Notes under the pieces: generated by a model | Told to the model about the DNA's origin: nothing | What the model saw: only the letters and a program-made list of their open reading frames with translations | The model's database searches: none | Translations under genes and position numbers: made by a program | DNA from: Pseudomonadota bacterium | GTDB taxonomy: Bacteria; Pseudomonadota; Alphaproteobacteria; Rhizobiales; Xanthobacteraceae | Reading direction: 5' to 3' | Assembly: GCA_023387695.1 (NCBI GenBank) | Contig: JAEWHT010000367.1 | Span: forward strand, 1-8,102 | DNA: 8,102 nucleotides | Part shown: positions 6,123 to 8,102 of the stretch, in pieces | Numbering within the stretch: position 1 is the first letter of the stretch | Layout: each line of letters starts with the position of its first letter

Positions 6123-8102
6123 TCAATATCGCAGCCTGGCGAAAGCCAGAACGGTGCGCCCGTCGGCCGGCATGATGTAGCCGGAGCCGCTCGCGTAGGG
6201 CACGTAAGTGCGGCGATCGGCGAGATTTTTGCAGGTCACGCCGATGCTCCCGCGATCCGTCTCATAGGCGATCTTGCCGTCGAACGTGACATATCCCGGT
6301 GTGAAATAGATGTTGTCGAGTGACACGGCCTGCGCGGAGGCCGCGTAAAGCCCGGCCCCGAACGCGACATTCTGCAACCATCCATCCTGAACCCTGTAGT
6401 TCACCCAGAGCCGGCCGGAGTCGCGCGGCACGCGTTCGAGGACGGTGCCGGGCGCGTAGAGCTGATCCCTCAGCACGACGGCTTTCACATGTGCATAGCT
6501 TGCAAGGATCGAAAGGCCGGCGAACGGCTGCCAGGTCAGGTCCGCATCGAACCCTTCTGCGCGCTGCTCGCCGACCTGCGTGGCGAGGACGAGGCTGCCC
6601 GGCAGCAGGTTCATGACATTGCGCCGCGTGTTGGTGAACCATGCCAGCGTGCCGGCAAAGCCCGACGGCAGCGCGAGCTTTAGCCCGGCCTCGGTCTGCT
6701 CGGCCTCCTCGGGCTTCGGGGCTCCGACGGCGTTGAAGAAGGGGACACCGCGGTAGCCCTGCGAATAGTCGGCGAAGGCCGATACGCCCGTCAGGAGATC
6801 GACCACGGCACCGAACCGCGGCAGCGGCTTCCAGGCGTTGGTGACGAAATCGCTGCCCGCCACCGTGTCGGTGCCGTGAATATAGACGTTCGCAAGACGC
6901 ACGCCCGCGAGCAGATGCAGCCGCTCATAGATGTCCGATTGCCACTGCGCCGTCAGCCCGCTGTTGACGTAGAGATTGTCGGAGTTGACCGCGGAGGTGG
7001 TCGGCTGCGTGTAGGCGGGAAAAACCGGATTGGCGAAGTCGACGAGGCCGGCGAAGCCGACATCGTCGCGGATCTTGTCGGTGACATGATCGCTGTCCGC
7101 CCCGAACAGAAGCGTATTCCTGGTCGGCCCGATCGCGAATTTGGCAACCGCGTTGGCGTTCGACGCGACCTCGCGCACGTCGATCGGCAAATGAAAACTG
7201 AGAAAGGGGAACGTTGAGCCGAACAGCGGCGTGTCGGTGCCGAGGAAATGTCCGAACTGGTCGAGCCGCATCTCGCCGATGCGGGTCGTGGCATTGGCCG
7301 ACCAGACTGCATTGAAATCGTGATCGATACGCGCCGTCACGCCGTTGTAAGTCGTCCAGCTGCGGCCGAGATCGGCCCGGTCGGGAAACAGCGACGGCGG
7401 AATCGTGAACAGCGACCGGTCGACCGTGCCTGCGCCGGGTAGCCCGGTGTAGTTCTGGAACGAGCGCGACGAGAAGCTGCCCTGGATGGTGAGGCGCGTG
7501 CCGTCATGGTCGTTGAGGAGAAGCGTCGGATTGAATGCGTAGCGGCGGTGCTCGATCACATCGACGAAGTCGCCGGATTTCTCGAACTCGCCGGTCATAC
7601 GAAATAGCGCCGTGCCGCCGTTCGTGAGCGGCTGGTTCACGTCGAACCAGGTGTTTCCCAACTGGTAACCGCCCGCGGTCACGCCGATTTCGGCGAAACG
7701 GTTCTCGGTCGGCAGCTTCGAGACGGTGTTGATGATGCCACCGACAGGGCCGATGCCGCCCTGATAGAGAATGCCGGCCGGACCTTTCAGCACCTCGATC
7801 CGCTCGGTGTTGACGAGCGAGGTGTTGTCGCCACCGTCATAATAGTTCGGCAGGCCGTCGACATAGCGGTCGGCCGGAAAGCCGCGCACCTTGTAGGCAT
7901 AGCCGATGAACGTGTTGGCCGACATCGGCGTCACGCCCGAGATGTTGCGCAGCGCATCCATCTGCCCGAGCGGTTGCTGGTCATCGAGCACGGCGCGCGG
8001 GATCACCGCAATCGCCTGCGGAATGCGCTCGATCGGTGTGTCGGTCTTCGTCGCCGAGGCCGATGTGAGCGCGCGATACCCGCTCACCGGCCCGGCGGTG
8101 GT
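6123..8102 (-). CDS. TonB-dependent siderophore receptor, outer membrane, N-terminus outside window
   Basis: The frame is open to the right edge, giving 659 visible residues; the signal peptide and TonB box lie beyond it. The visible part opens inside the plug lead-in (GPVSGYRALTSASATKTDTPIERIPQAIAVI), the usual start of siderophore-receptor plugs. Plug hallmarks follow: LRNISGV, the VRGFPADRYVDGLP strand, and RIEVLKGPAGILYQG then GGIINTVSKLP at about residues 101-130. The rest is a 22-strand-type barrel rich in alternating aromatic residues; it ends with the NLADRRTY element and a C-terminal aromatic, LAFARLRY, the signal for outer-membrane insertion. Such receptors bring ferric siderophores across the outer membrane using TonB-ExbBD energy. 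The plug resembles the FpvA/FhuE/FoxA group, but the substrate cannot be read from sequence alone. A GTG at 8087 could be mistaken for the start, but conserved plug sequence continues upstream. The promoter, and any Fur, RirA or Irr site, is outside the window. Confidence 0.95.
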   Translation of the reverse strand, partial: TTAGPVSGYRALTSASATKTDTPIERIPQAIAVIPRAVLDDQQPLGQMDALRNISGVTPMSANTFIGYAYKVRGFPADRYVDGLPNYYDGGDNTSLVNTERIEVLKGPAGILYQGGIGPVGGIINTVSKLPTENRFAEIGVTAGGYQLGNTWFDVNQPLTNGGTALFRMTGEFEKSGDFVDVIEHRRYAFNPTLLLNDHDGTRLTIQGSFSSRSFQNYTGLPGAGTVDRSLFTIPPSLFPDRADLGRSWTTYNGVTARIDHDFNAVWSANATTRIGEMRLDQFGHFLGTDTPLFGSTFPFLSFHLPIDVREVASNANAVAKFAIGPTRNTLLFGADSDHVTDKIRDDVGFAGLVDFANPVFPAYTQPTTSAVNSDNLYVNSGLTAQWQSDIYERLHLLAGVRLANVYIHGTDTVAGSDFVTNAWKPLPRFGAVVDLLTGVSAFADYSQGYRGVPFFNAVGAPKPEEAEQTEAGLKLALPSGFAGTLAWFTNTRRNVMNLLPGSLVLATQVGEQRAEGFDADLTWQPFAGLSILASYAHVKAVVLRDQLYAPGTVLERVPRDSGRLWVNYRVQDGWLQNVAFGAGLYAASAQAVSLDNIYFTPGYVTFDGKIAYETDRGSIGVTCKNLADRRTYVPYASGSGYIMPADGRTVLAFARLRY

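Noticed and set aside
8085..8087. GTG at 8087 as the start of the TonB receptor
   Set aside because: The codons upstream to the window edge (TTAGP) continue the conserved plug lead-in, and a start here would lack a signal peptide.

Overview
The window looks like chromosomal DNA of a high-GC alphaproteobacterium. The multi-GAF linker style (AIENxRLFNE, then QTATA(D/E)xLxVI(A/S)xSPTD) is typical of Bradyrhizobium and Rhodopseudomonas relatives. This assignment rests on recalled family style, not on a search. All genes I can support lie on the minus strand, so the map reads from right to left. The many plus-strand open frames are antisense shadows of these GC-rich genes.

Layout in transcription order: (1) a TonB-dependent ferric-siderophore-type outer-membrane receptor, cut at the right edge (8102-6123); (2) a 311-residue protein with two winged-helix-like regions, probably a transcription regulator, starting at TTG behind a hairpin that overlaps its ribosome binding site (6016-5081); (3) a 202-bp spacer (5080-4879) holding two inverted repeats and a 10-codon micro-ORF with a strong Shine-Dalgarno; (4) a 56-codon single-pass membrane microprotein with a strong Shine-Dalgarno (4878-4708); (5) a stand-alone CheY-like receiver protein (4623-4234); (6) an exported diheme cytochrome c, starting at TTG (4162-3176); (7) a 17-bp palindrome; (8) a very large soluble sensor protein with six GAF domains in the visible 1038 residues, cut at the left edge before its output domain (3114-1).

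The window seems to hold two neighbourhoods. The right one is iron or siderophore uptake plus a possible regulator. The left one (microprotein, receiver, diheme cytochrome, multi-GAF sensor) is co-oriented with gaps of about 60-85 bp and may work together in redox or small-ligand signalling: the sensor's missing C-terminus would be the kinase partner of the receiver, and the cytochrome may be the regulated or sensed component. That link is inference from gene order only.

The most notable items are the ABAB internal duplication of the GAF array, two very short genes with near-identical initiation regions, and a c-type cytochrome placed between two signalling genes. I see no RNA genes, insertion sequences, CRISPR arrays or attachment sites. 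No intergenic stretch exceeds 300 bases.
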